In this document: in pieces, positions 27,655-35,660 of the stretch
Layout: every line of letters starts with the position of its first letter
Position numbering within the stretch: position 1 is the stretch's first letter
Source: an uncultured Erythrobacter sp.
GTDB lineage: Bacteria > Pseudomonadota > Alphaproteobacteria > Sphingomonadales > Sphingomonadaceae
Reading direction: 5' to 3'
Assembly: GCA_947488085.1 (NCBI GenBank)
Contig: CANKYI010000001.1
Location: 2,179,928 to 2,243,927 of the forward strand
DNA length: 64,000 nucleotides
The notes under the pieces: generated by a model
Database searches by the model: none
Told to the model about the DNA's origin: nothing
The model's input: the letters and a program-made list of their open reading frames with translations, nothing else
Program-made: the position numbers and the translations under genes

Positions 27655-29013
27655 TCAGCGCAGGCCAAGGATGGTGTCGAACAGATCGCTAGCGACCTGA
27701 ATGATCCGGCTATTGGCCTCGAATGCCTGTTGCAGACGGATCAGATTGGCGGCTTCCGTGTCGAGGTCGACGCCCGTTTCAGCGAGCAATTCTGCCTCAG
27801 CGCTGGCATTGATAATCGCCAGCCCCTCGCGCGTCGTATCCAACCCCGCGATGCGGCTGGACAATGCGAGCAATGTACGGTCAGTCGCCGCAATTGGTCC
27901 GTCATCTGCGCCAAAGGCCGCGATCAAATTGCCGAGATTACCGGTGTTTCTGCTACCTGCGGGAGAGCCTGCCACTGCCAGCGCAAGACCCGCGCCATCT
28001 TGCAGATCGAGTGCGATGTCAGAGGCATCCCGGCCTGAAAATAGCGGTTGGCCGCTTGAACCATCCAGCGCGGCGCCCGCCGCCTGAGCGTTGTTTGCTC
28101 GGGTGATCGTTGAAAGCGCGATTGCGTCCAGTTGGCTTTGGCGCGTGGCCATATTGGTCAACGCCGCCGCGCGGCCCGCCATTGCGCCGCTCACCGGTGC
28201 AAATTGTGTTCCTGCGATATCGAAATTGGTCGAACCGTCTGCCTGAATGCTCACGTTAACAGAGGCGGCTGTGGAGCCTGAGACAAGCAACACGCCGGTC
28301 TGGCCCGCAGGCGGCGGATTGGCTTCCAGACGCACTTCGGCGCGGCCAAATTCATCGAATTGCACCACGGTGCCAAATTCATCACCAATATCGCGCAAGG
28401 CGGCATCACGCGCATCGAACAATGCCGCTTGGCCAGCGGTGCCGTCGCGCGCGTTGATCAATTCTTGGTTGATCCGCGCCAGCTCTGTGGCCGCGCCATT
28501 GATGACCTCAACGCCAACCGTCACATCCGCTTCGACCAGATTGCGCGCATTGCCCAGCGCGAAATCGGCAAACTGGAATGTCTCGGCAAGCTGGCGCGCG
28601 GTCTCAACCGCGCTCGTGCGCAAAGCTGGATCAGTCGGGTCGCTTTCAAGCAAAGTCAGAGAGGCCTCAAAATTCACAAGCCCTTCAAACAGACGTGAAT
28701 TTTCAAGCGCCGTTTCCGCATCGCGCAAGCCGGACAATTCGGCGTCCGCACGGGAAAGGTCAGACGCACTGTTGCGCGCTTGACGTTGGATCAACTCGCT
28801 ATTGGCGCGTTGAATCCCGCCGATCTGAACCCCGCTCAATGAGCTAGAGGTTTGGAAATTGATCGTCGCGGTGCCCACAAACTCGCTGACGCTCAGCGAA
28901 CGCCGGACATAGTCCGGGTTCGACGCATTGGCGATGTTCTGCGCAGTCACTTCGATATTGGCGCGCGCCGCTGCCGCACCGCTGCGGCCGATATTGATAA
29001 GGCTTGTTGTCAT
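27655..29013 (-). CDS. flgK: Flagellar hook-filament junction protein FlgK (HAP1)
   Basis: First junction protein on the hook. N-terminal LINIGRSGAAAARANIEVTAQNIANASNPDY and C-terminal AEAELLAETGVDLDTEAANLIRLQQAFEANSR segments are typical of the axial family. At 452 aa it is somewhat shorter than the enterobacterial protein of about 547 aa, in line with the other small axial proteins here. It overlaps flgJ by four bases. Confidence 0.95.
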   Translation of the reverse strand: MTTSLINIGRSGAAAARANIEVTAQNIANASNPDYVRRSLSVSEFVGTATINFQTSSSLSGVQIGGIQRANSELIQRQARNSASDLSRADAELSGLRDAETALENSRLFEGLVNFEASLTLLESDPTDPALRTSAVETARQLAETFQFADFALGNARNLVEADVTVGVEVINGAATELARINQELINARDGTAGQAALFDARDAALRDIGDEFGTVVQFDEFGRAEVRLEANPPPAGQTGVLLVSGSTAASVNVSIQADGSTNFDIAGTQFAPVSGAMAGRAAALTNMATRQSQLDAIALSTITRANNAQAAGAALDGSSGQPLFSGRDASDIALDLQDGAGLALAVAGSPAGSRNTGNLGNLIAAFGADDGPIAATDRTLLALSSRIAGLDTTREGLAIINASAEAELLAETGVDLDTEAANLIRLQQAFEANSRIIQVASDLFDTILGLR

Positions 29014-29312
29014 GATGAACCAGCATTGCCATCAACAAATTGAGCAAGCTGTTCCTCAATACTCCGTGCAAACCCGAATGCGCCCGATTGCGATGCGGAT
29101 TTGGCGAAGTGCTCATCACGCATCTGCTCAAACTGTTTCAGGCCCCCTCCGGTTAGCGGAGTGTCCTCGGCAAGGCTGGACGCGCGAGCGGCCTCCAGCA
29201 TGCGGCGGATCATGATCGCTTCGAACCCCTCGGCTGCTTTGCGCAGTTCAAGGCGTTCGGGGCTGATCGCAGTGTCTGCCGATCCGGCGACATTTGAGGG
29301 TGAGGAAATCAT
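29010..29312 (-). CDS. flgJ: Rod-binding protein FlgJ, rod domain only
   Basis: Caps the growing rod. The 100-aa protein carries only the N-terminal rod domain (LRKAAEGFEAIMIRRMLEAAR, then GGLKQFEQMRDEHFAKSAS). The C-terminal glucosaminidase domain found in gammaproteobacterial FlgJ is absent; the separate lytic transglycosylase gene near flhA probably supplies that function. It overlaps flgI and flgK by four bases. Confidence 0.88.
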   Translation of the reverse strand: MISSPSNVAGSADTAISPERLELRKAAEGFEAIMIRRMLEAARASSLAEDTPLTGGGLKQFEQMRDEHFAKSASQSGAFGFARSIEEQLAQFVDGNAGSS

Positions 29313-30412
29313 AGGACCACCATTTCGGCTTGCAACGCGCCGGCTTGTTTAAGGCTTTCAAGGATCACAACGAGATCCGCTGCGCCCACACCCAACAGGT
29401 TCAAGGCATCAACAATCTCGCTCAGATTGGCCGCACCCGGCATCAAAGCCACGCGGTCCTCGCTTTGCATGATCGTAATCTCGCTGCTCTCTTCAATCGC
29501 GGTCTGGCCATTGCCAAACGGTTCGGGCTGAACAACGCGAGGCGTTTCATCGATGCGTATGACAAGTTTGCCGTGGCTGATCGCCGCCGGAGCCAATCGC
29601 ACCGCTTGGTTGATGACCACAGTGCCCGTTCGACTGTTCACAATCACCCGCGCCGCCACGGGTGCAGGGGTTACGGCAAGCATCTCTATATCGGCCAGCA
29701 CAGCGGCGCGCTGATCATTGCCAAAGGGCAGGGTGAGAGCGATGCTCACACCATCAGCAATTCGCGCCATTCCGGGATAGCGTTCATTGACCGCATCGCG
29801 CACCCGGCTCGCAGTGAGAAAATCGGCCTGATGCAGGTTGAAATTGAGCGACGTGGATTGGTCAAAACCGGTCGCAACCGCGCGTTCCACTGTCGCGCCA
29901 TCCGCGATCCGGCCAACAGTGGCGACATTCACGGTCAACTGTGATCCATCACGCCCGCTGACGCCCAGACCGCCCACCGCGACATTGCCTTGAGCCATCG
30001 CGTAAATCTGCCCATCTGCTCCATAAAGCGGCGCGAGCACTAGAGCACCGCCACGCAAAGAGCGCGCCTGACCCATGGTCGAAACGGTGATGTCGATGCG
30101 TTGTCCCGGCTTTGAGAATGCAGGCAATTCAGCAGTGATGATCACCGCTGCCGCATTGCGCAGATTGGGATTGACGCCTGGTGGCAATTGCAGCCCCAGA
30201 CGACCAGACACGCCGCGCATCGCCTCGGTCACATAGGCAAGGTTGTCATCCCCGGTCCCTTGCAGGCCCACGACAACACCATATCCGGTGAGCTGGTTAG
30301 CGCGCAGCCCCTCAAACTGACCCAGATCGCGAATGCGTTCAGCAGACGCATGGGTCGGGGCCAATGCTGCGAGCAACACGAGCAAACCGGCAAAGAGCAA
30401 AAACCGCGCCAT
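29309..30412 (-). CDS. flgI: Flagellar P-ring protein FlgI
   Basis: Periplasmic ring around the rod. Signal peptide at residues 1-24 (ends THASA). The conserved start RIRDLGQFEGLRANQLTGYGVVVGLQGTGDD and the segment NPNLRNAAAVIITAELPAF are diagnostic. The ATG used shares a base with the flgH stop; a TTG one codon earlier is less likely. Length 367 aa is normal. Confidence 0.97.
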   Translation of the reverse strand: MARFLLFAGLLVLLAALAPTHASAERIRDLGQFEGLRANQLTGYGVVVGLQGTGDDNLAYVTEAMRGVSGRLGLQLPPGVNPNLRNAAAVIITAELPAFSKPGQRIDITVSTMGQARSLRGGALVLAPLYGADGQIYAMAQGNVAVGGLGVSGRDGSQLTVNVATVGRIADGATVERAVATGFDQSTSLNFNLHQADFLTASRVRDAVNERYPGMARIADGVSIALTLPFGNDQRAAVLADIEMLAVTPAPVAARVIVNSRTGTVVINQAVRLAPAAISHGKLVIRIDETPRVVQPEPFGNGQTAIEESSEITIMQSEDRVALMPGAANLSEIVDALNLLGVGAADLVVILESLKQAGALQAEMVVL

Positions 30413-31101
30413 CAAAAGGGGCTCACAGCGTTAAAGAAGCGCGAGAGCCATCCGGGGCGGCTCGCTTGTTGAACCGCGCCCTGTCCGGTGTAGATAATGC
30501 GCGCATTGGCCACCCGAGACGAAGCAAGCGTGTTGTCGCCATCAATATCAACCAGCCGAATGCGGCCAGCGAACTGCACCCATTCATCTCCCTGGCTTAG
30601 CGACATCAACTTTTCTCCGACGACCTCAGCGGTCCCATTGGGATAAATCGCTGCGATGGTGACAGCGACGGTGCCGGTCAGCTGGCTTTGCTGTGCGGCG
30701 CTTCCGCTGCCAGAGAACGACCCGCCGCCCGATGCATTAAGGGCATTGGGGTTCAGAAAGCTGAGAAGACCCGCGGTGGGCGGGATGATCGAAAGGTCAC
30801 CGCCGCGCGCCGTATCGCCAGTTGTACTCTTGGAAGTGTTGGTGCTCTCCATCAGAATGATTGTCACCATATCGCCCAATTTGCGTGCGCGATTACCAAC
30901 GACCAATCCGGCGTAACCCTGGCTGGCCTGATAGATGGCCCCCTGTGTCCCATGGGTTGCCCCAGCAACCGGCATCGGTGCTGGCGGAGGGGGCGGTGCA
31001 GTAAAGCCAAGCTCACGCGAGGCTCCGCTACCCATACAAGCGGAAAGCGAAAGCGCGGTCAGCCCAACAAGGGCCGCGCGAAAAGGTTTTGGAATGCGCA
31101 T
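30412..31101 (-). CDS. flgH: Flagellar L-ring lipoprotein FlgH
   Basis: Outer-membrane ring protein. The lipobox LSAC puts the lipidated Cys at residue 22. Family segments GNRARKLGDMVTIILMES, a Gly/Ser-rich loop and GTAEVVGEKLMSLSQGDEWVQFAG are present. Length 229 aa is usual. It lies 21 bp after flgG and touches flgI. Confidence 0.96.
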   Translation of the reverse strand: MRIPKPFRAALVGLTALSLSACMGSGASRELGFTAPPPPPAPMPVAGATHGTQGAIYQASQGYAGLVVGNRARKLGDMVTIILMESTNTSKSTTGDTARGGDLSIIPPTAGLLSFLNPNALNASGGGSFSGSGSAAQQSQLTGTVAVTIAAIYPNGTAEVVGEKLMSLSQGDEWVQFAGRIRLVDIDGDNTLASSRVANARIIYTGQGAVQQASRPGWLSRFFNAVSPF

Positions 31102-31122
31102 GATCAGCCTTACCGATTCAAA

Positions 31123-31914
31123 TTAGAGGGTCTGGTTGGCGTTCCGCAGCATCTCATCGACTGCGCTCACCATCTTGGAATTGATTTCATAGGCACGCTG
31201 AGCCTCGATCATGTCGACCAGCTCTTCGACCACACTCACATTGGACCCTTCGAGCATCCCTTGACGGACTTGCCCGCGCCCTTGCTGTCCTGCCTGCCCC
31301 GGTTCCGCGACGCCGCTTGCAGCGGTTTCAACCAGGAAGTTGTCTCCGATGGACCGCAACCCTGCCGGATTGACGAAGCTGACGACTTGCAGCTGGCCTA
31401 TCTGCACGGGTGCGGCCTGTCCGGGCTGCGTTGCGCTGACTGTGCCATCGGGCGCGACCGTCACGTTTTGCGATCCGGCGGGGACCGAAATGGGTGGGGT
31501 GACCGAATAGCCCTGCGAAGTCACTAGATTGCCTTGCGGCGACAGCGTAAAATTACCCGCGCGGGTAAAGGCGATCTGACCTCCCGGCGGCAGCTCAACC
31601 TGAAAATACCCATCACCATCGAGCGCAAGATCGAGCGCATTACCGGTTTGATTAAGCGTCCCCTGACTTTCGATCCGGGTTGTGCCTATCACCTGAACCC
31701 CAGTCCCTAGATTGAGGCCGATTGCATAGGCAGTTTGATTGGTTGATTGCTGCCCTGCAACGCGCTGTTCTTGATAGGCGAGCGTCGCGAAATCGGCCCG
31801 GTCGCGTTTGAAACCGGCAGTGCTGATATTAGCCAGATTGTTTGCGATCACCCGCATCCGTGCATCTTGCGCTTCAAGCCCGGTACGCGCGACGTGGAGA
31901 GCGGAAGTTGGCAT
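31123..31914 (-). CDS. flgG: Distal rod protein FlgG
   Basis: Distal rod subunit of 263 aa. The N-terminal axial motif (LEAQDARMRVIANNLANISTAGFKRDRADF) and C-terminal helix (VSVVEELVDMIEAQRAYEINSKMV) are complete, and the core has DGDGYFQVELPPGGQIAFTRAGNF. Length matches FlgG in other bacteria. Confidence 0.96.
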   Translation of the reverse strand: MPTSALHVARTGLEAQDARMRVIANNLANISTAGFKRDRADFATLAYQEQRVAGQQSTNQTAYAIGLNLGTGVQVIGTTRIESQGTLNQTGNALDLALDGDGYFQVELPPGGQIAFTRAGNFTLSPQGNLVTSQGYSVTPPISVPAGSQNVTVAPDGTVSATQPGQAAPVQIGQLQVVSFVNPAGLRSIGDNFLVETAASGVAEPGQAGQQGRGQVRQGMLEGSNVSVVEELVDMIEAQRAYEINSKMVSAVDEMLRNANQTL

Positions 31915-31968
31915 CGTTCAATTCCTTTGAGTTCAGTTCCGTTGGTACCGACTGTGCGTCGGTTAAAT

Positions 31969-32712
31969 TCAGCTCATGCCCATCAAACGGGCGCTCGCTT
32001 CATCCAATTGCCCTGCGGTTTGAATAATCTTGGCGCGCTGTTCAAAAGCGCGCTGAGCCTCGATCATATCGACAAGGGTCGAGGCCGTTTGGACGTTGGA
32101 TTGTTCCAATGCCCCGGCGGTCACGCGCGCTGTGGGATCACCGGGCAATGCGCCGCCACCGGGCACCTGAAGGAAGCTGTCGATCCCTTTCAAAAGGGTG
32201 CTGCCTTCGGGTGAAACCAGCTTGATCCGGTCGATCACCTGCGCCTGTGCGCCCGGTTCGCTGGGATCGGTGCCAAGGATGGAACCATCCTCGCCAATGG
32301 TCACACGAAACCCCGCAGGAACCGTCACAGGTGCACCGCTCTCGCCGAGCACGGGCAGGCCCTCGCCATTTTCGAGAACACCGGTTGAGGCCACCTGCAA
32401 ATCGCCACGGCGCGAATACACCTCACCACCACCGGGCGCTTGATACGCGATCAGAGCCTCGCCCTGAACCGCGATATCGAGCGGTTGCCCCGTGGTGTTG
32501 ATGTTGCCCTTTGCCATATCGGCCGCCCGCACCGCACCACGCGCCAAGGCGCGCGCTTCAATGGAGCCATCGCGCAAAGTCGCTGGCTTCACCGAAAATA
32601 TCTCCTGCCGGAAACCGGGTGTGGAGGCATTGGCAAGGTTGTTCGCCACCGCGCGTTGGCGGTTCATCGCAGAATCCATGCCAGTCAATGCGGTGTAGAT
32701 TAGACGGTCCAT
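31969..32712 (-). CDS. flgF: Proximal rod protein FlgF
   Basis: Rod subunit of 247 aa with the axial N-terminus (MNRQRAVANNLANASTPGFRQEIF) and C-terminus (ASTLVDMIEAQRAFEQRAKIIQ). The ATG and the AGGAG before it are part of a 27-bp unit that is repeated upstream (see the repeat entry). It follows flgE by 76 bp, the widest gap in the flgB train, and precedes flgG by 54 bp. Confidence 0.94.
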   Translation of the reverse strand: MDRLIYTALTGMDSAMNRQRAVANNLANASTPGFRQEIFSVKPATLRDGSIEARALARGAVRAADMAKGNINTTGQPLDIAVQGEALIAYQAPGGGEVYSRRGDLQVASTGVLENGEGLPVLGESGAPVTVPAGFRVTIGEDGSILGTDPSEPGAQAQVIDRIKLVSPEGSTLLKGIDSFLQVPGGGALPGDPTARVTAGALEQSNVQTASTLVDMIEAQRAFEQRAKIIQTAGQLDEASARLMGMS

Positions 32713-32786
32713 ATCTTGCTCCTAAAGATCGCGGGCCACATCAAGCTCCTAAAGGTCGCGGGCCATATCAGGCTCCTAAACCGCGC
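32710..32786 (-). repeat. Tandem 27-bp repeat carrying ribosome-binding site and start codon of flgF
   Basis: Read on the minus strand there are two full copies and one partial copy of a 27-bp unit. Each has the core TTTAGGAGC and ends with ATG, GTG or ATG. The last ATG starts flgF. The two upstream starts open five-codon frames (Met-Ala-Arg-Asp-Leu then TAG) at 32749-32766 and 32722-32739; each TAG overlaps the next AGGAG. The copies differ from one another at only a few positions. Confidence 0.9.
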
Positions 32787-32788
32787 GA

Positions 32789-33601
32789 TTAACGCTGAAG
32801 GTTCAACACGGTCTGAGAGATGGCAGTCGCTGTATCGATGGCGCGGGCATTGGCCTGGAAGTTACGCTGAGCGGTCAGGAGCGAAACCATTTCGCCGGCA
32901 AGATCGACATTCGACCGCTCCAGCGATCCGCTCATCAATTGACCGAAATTGCCGATGCCGGGATCGCCATATTCGGGTGCGCCCGAAACAGAGGTGGCTT
33001 CCCATTTGGTCTGACCAATCGGACGCAATCCGCCGGTCGCGGGGAATGAGGCAAGCGCGATCTGAGCAATCGGTTCGTTGGTGCCATCGGCATAGGATGC
33101 ACCGACAATGCCAGCGGAATTGATCGCTACACTCGTCAGCGCGGAGCCAGCGGCATTCGCGGTAGGGATAACGACATTGGCCGGAACATTGGACGTTTGC
33201 GCTCCAGTTGCATCGACCGGGTAGGCCTGAACCAGATCACCAAATGCATCCTGCAACTCGCCCGTCGCGACAATGCTGAGATTGCCGTTCCGGGTGAAAG
33301 TCAGATCACCCGAAAGCGGATTGGCGGTGGCAAAAAACCCATCGCCATTAATCGCAAGGTCAAGCCCCCGACCCGTTTGCTCAAGCGCGCCAAGCCCAAA
33401 ATCCTGTGAAATCGAGGAGACCGCTGCACCAATGCCCGGCGTGCGGCGCGGATCGGTGTTTCCACCGGTCGCGACAAGGTCGGAGAATTGCGCATTCGAC
33501 TTTTTAAAGCCTGCGGTTTCCGCATTGGCGATGTTGTTCGAGATAACGCGCAGGTCGGTTTCGGCGTTGCGCATACCGCTAAGTGAGGTGAAAAATGACA
33601 T
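32789..33601 (-). CDS. flgE: Short flagellar hook protein FlgE
   Basis: Hook subunit. The N-terminus MSFFTSLSGMRNAETDLRVISNNIANAETAGFKKSNAQF and the C-terminal helix NVDLAGEMVSLLTAQRNFQANARAI are typical of FlgE, and GLDLAINGDGFFAT lies in the D1 core. At 270 aa it is much shorter than common hook proteins of about 400 aa; the middle is barely bigger than in FlgG. It lies between flgD and flgF, where flgE is expected, so I keep FlgE rather than a second rod protein. Confidence 0.88.
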   Translation of the reverse strand: MSFFTSLSGMRNAETDLRVISNNIANAETAGFKKSNAQFSDLVATGGNTDPRRTPGIGAAVSSISQDFGLGALEQTGRGLDLAINGDGFFATANPLSGDLTFTRNGNLSIVATGELQDAFGDLVQAYPVDATGAQTSNVPANVVIPTANAAGSALTSVAINSAGIVGASYADGTNEPIAQIALASFPATGGLRPIGQTKWEATSVSGAPEYGDPGIGNFGQLMSGSLERSNVDLAGEMVSLLTAQRNFQANARAIDTATAISQTVLNLQR

Positions 33602-33630
33602 GGGGGTGGGTTCCTTGGGTTAAGCTGGGA

Positions 33631-33996
33631 TTAGGTGACGTTGGTGATCGCTGGCGCGGTGGCGTTGGTGGAGGATGCCGCTGCCTCGGCCGCAGCCGCA
33701 GCGGCGCGTTCTTGAGCCAGGATCAACGCATCAAGCTTTGCCGAAATATCGTCGAGCGCAGACCTTGAAGCGGTCTCATTTTCAAGCGAAGAGAACTGCG
33801 CAAGCTGAGCGATCATTTGCTCATTGCTTTGCGGCTCCAGCGGGTCCTGATTGGCAAGCTGCGCTGTCATCAGCCTCAGAAAATCAGCGGAATCGAGCGC
33901 AGCAGCGGCGCTCTCTCGGACGATCGTCGATGGCGCGTTGATGGCGTCCAGACTGTTCTGTGCGCTGGCCGACGGAATGCGATTGGCAATGTCCAT
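33631..33996 (-). CDS. flgD: Truncated-type hook cap protein FlgD
   Basis: Scaffold needed for hook assembly. The 121-aa protein has only the conserved N-terminal region, with DFLRLMTAQLANQDPLEPQSNEQMIAQLAQFSSLE near residues 40-75, followed by a helical Ala-rich tail. The C-terminal Tudor and Fn3 domains of the usual 220-aa FlgD are missing. The ATG at 33996 has AGGAG nine bases upstream within the end of flgC; a TTG two codons earlier is possible. Confidence 0.9.
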   Translation of the reverse strand: MDIANRIPSASAQNSLDAINAPSTIVRESAAAALDSADFLRLMTAQLANQDPLEPQSNEQMIAQLAQFSSLENETASRSALDDISAKLDALILAQERAAAAAAEAAASSTNATAPAITNVT

Positions 33997-33998
33997 GA

Positions 33999-34409
33999 TC
34001 AATTACTCCTCAAAGTTTCAAGCATCAGCTGTTTGGCGGTTTGCAGGGCCTGCACCATGTTCTGGTACTGGCGCGCGCTTTCCATGATCTCGACCATTTC
34101 GGCGCTCTCATCGACGGGTGCCTGCCAGACATGGCCGGTATCATCCGCAAGCGGGTTGTTGGGTTCGTAGCGCTTTGTGGGTGAGGCTTCGGAGCGAACG
34201 AGCCCATCGCTGCGCACCCCTGAAAGGCCAGAGGCACGGTCGAGTTCTACCGAGAACACAGCGCGGATCGGGCGATAGGCTTCGCGTTCGCTCGACGCGA
34301 CCGACCCGGCATTCGCAAGGTTCGATGTCGCTGCGTTCATCCGCACAAGCTGAGCCGACATAGCCCGCTCAGTCATGGAAAACATGGTCATGCGATTGCC
34401 GTCTGGCAT
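33999..34409 (-). CDS. flgC: Proximal rod protein FlgC
   Basis: Rod subunit of 136 aa with RMNAATSNLANAGSVASSEREAYRP at the N-terminal end and the C-terminal helix NVVEIM-like segment SAEMVEIMESARQYQNMVQALQTAK. It follows flgB by 2 bp and is followed by flgD. Confidence 0.93.
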   Translation of the reverse strand: MPDGNRMTMFSMTERAMSAQLVRMNAATSNLANAGSVASSEREAYRPIRAVFSVELDRASGLSGVRSDGLVRSEASPTKRYEPNNPLADDTGHVWQAPVDESAEMVEIMESARQYQNMVQALQTAKQLMLETLRSN

Positions 34410-34411
34410 CT

Positions 34412-34753
34412 CTATTCTCCTTTTAACGCGCGAGTGACGGTGTTCACTTTGCCCTGCACGAAACTCAGCGTGGCAGAGTATGCGAGCGCGTTTTCAGCAA
34501 AGGCGACCTGTTCGCGGCCCAGCTCGACCGTATTGCCGTCAAGGCTGGGCATGGTTGCCCTCCGGTAGAGCAGCTCTGGCTCGGTTTGCATGGAAGTCTG
34601 TGAAAGCCTCGCATCAAGCGCCGCGTTGAAATCCACATCGCGCGCTTTGAAACCGGGCGTCGCCGCATTGGCGATGTTCGATGCAATCACGCCGATGCGC
34701 TGCGACCGTACCTCCAGCGCAGCGCCGTGGATGCCAAAAATTTGCTCGTTCAT
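34412..34753 (-). CDS. flgB: Proximal rod protein FlgB
   Basis: Rod subunit and first gene of the flg train. The start chosen gives MNEQIFGIHGAALEVRSQRIG, the usual FlgB N-terminus, followed by the axial motif SNIANAATPGFKARDVDF. A longer frame reaches 34894 but contains the sigma-54 promoter and has no homologous look, so it is rejected. Length 113 aa is a little below the usual 130 aa. Confidence 0.93.
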   Translation of the reverse strand: MNEQIFGIHGAALEVRSQRIGVIASNIANAATPGFKARDVDFNAALDARLSQTSMQTEPELLYRRATMPSLDGNTVELGREQVAFAENALAYSATLSFVQGKVNTVTRALKGE

Positions 34754-34804
34754 GCTCGGGTTTGCTCCGACAAAAGACACGCGAATTGTGATCGCAATGT
34801 ATAA

Positions 34805-34820
34805 TGCAGCAAGCGTGCCA
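34805..34820 (-). promoter_or_regulatory. Sigma-54 promoter of the flgB operon
   Basis: Minus-strand TGGCACG-CTTG-CTGCA matches the -24/-12 consensus except for one base before the GC, with the invariant GG-N10-GC spacing. Predicted transcript start is near 34795, leaving a leader of about 42 nt before flgB. Confidence 0.85.
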
Positions 34821-34868
34821 AACGGCGTCAAAGGGGCGAAAATGCGCCATTCTCGCGTCCTTGCGCAC

Positions 34869-34894
34869 GTGCGCGGCAACGCCTTGCCGCGCAC
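34869..34894. promoter_or_regulatory. Perfect 11-bp inverted repeat upstream of the flgB promoter, candidate activator site
   Basis: GTGCGCGGCAA, a CGCC spacer and TTGCCGCGCAC form an exact palindrome. Its centre is about 87 bp upstream of the predicted sigma-54 start of flgB, where enhancer-binding proteins usually sit. It lies between divergent genes and has no T-run, so it is not a terminator. A weaker GG-N10-GC match at 34897-34912 (minus strand) is next to it. Confidence 0.6.
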
Positions 34895-34991
34895 CCGGCA
34901 AAGCGATGCCCACTTAAGGGGTTGCCATCAGAACCGTTCTGAAACTGACCGGATCAACTCCGGCACATGCGCTGATGCAACAGAGGGACAG

Positions 34992-35660
34992 ATGATGCCA
35001 GCCAATACAGTCGCATTGCTCGATCTGGCAGCTTTGGTCGTTGTCCTTGCAGGGACTTTCTTGGCCACCATCGCGCGATGCGGTTGGGGAGACATGCGCG
35101 CAGCCGCCTCAGCCTTGCTGCAGCTTGGCCAATCAACCTTTGACGAAGACGCCAATCGCGCAGCCCTCGCCCGCAGCGCACCGGAAATCAGGCGGCGCGG
35201 CCATTTGATTGCTGACCCTGCACCACCACCTGATGCATGTATGGCAAAGCTGGTCGATATTTACCGCAAAACCGGCTCCATCGATGCTGTCCACGCCGCT
35301 GCGAGAGGTGACCGAGCGATCCGCGAGGTCGCCCGTATACAGGCCGTCCGCGTGTTCGATTATGCAGGCGAGCTCGCCCCGATCTTCGGATTGGTGGGCA
35401 CATTGTTTGCCATCACTCAGCTCACTCCCACAGCCGGTGCCAGCTCGACCGAGACCATGATGGGCGCAGTCGCCACCGCTGTCCTCTCATCACTCTATGG
35501 CGTATTAACGGCGCATCTCTTCTGCGCGCCAATTGCCGGAGCGATTGAACGGCGTGGTCAACGTGAAGAGGCCGCGCGCGCGCAATTGATCGAATGGTTT
35601 GATGCAGAGGTCGCAGGGGATCGATCTCGCGCGCCCTCCACCATTAGAGATGCTGCATAA
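34992..35660 (+). CDS. MotA/TolQ/ExbB-family proton-channel-like protein
   Basis: A 222-aa membrane protein, not the flagellar MotA of this cluster. One helix lies at residues 6-27, a cytoplasmic stretch follows, and two helices are at about 127-150 and 155-180. The segment ELAPIFGLVGTLFAITQL and the one ending SSLYGVLTAHLFCAPIAGAIERR match the channel signature of MotA/ExbB/TolQ proteins. With three helices it is closer to ExbB/TolQ than to four-helix MotA. GAGGG lies 7 nt before the ATG. Its stop and the start of the next gene share a base (TAATG), so the pair is coupled. Confidence 0.75.
   Translation: MMPANTVALLDLAALVVVLAGTFLATIARCGWGDMRAAASALLQLGQSTFDEDANRAALARSAPEIRRRGHLIADPAPPPDACMAKLVDIYRKTGSIDAVHAAARGDRAIREVARIQAVRVFDYAGELAPIFGLVGTLFAITQLTPTAGASSTETMMGAVATAVLSSLYGVLTAHLFCAPIAGAIERRGQREEAARAQLIEWFDAEVAGDRSRAPSTIRDAA

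Noticed and set aside
34754..34894. Extension of flgB by 47 codons
   Set aside because: The extra part contains the sigma-54 promoter and palindrome and does not resemble any FlgB N-terminus.
34897..34912. Second minus-strand GG-N10-GC sequence upstream of flgB
   Set aside because: Only TGG and TTGC match; the much better site at 34805-34820 is closer to flgB. It may be part of the regulatory region instead.
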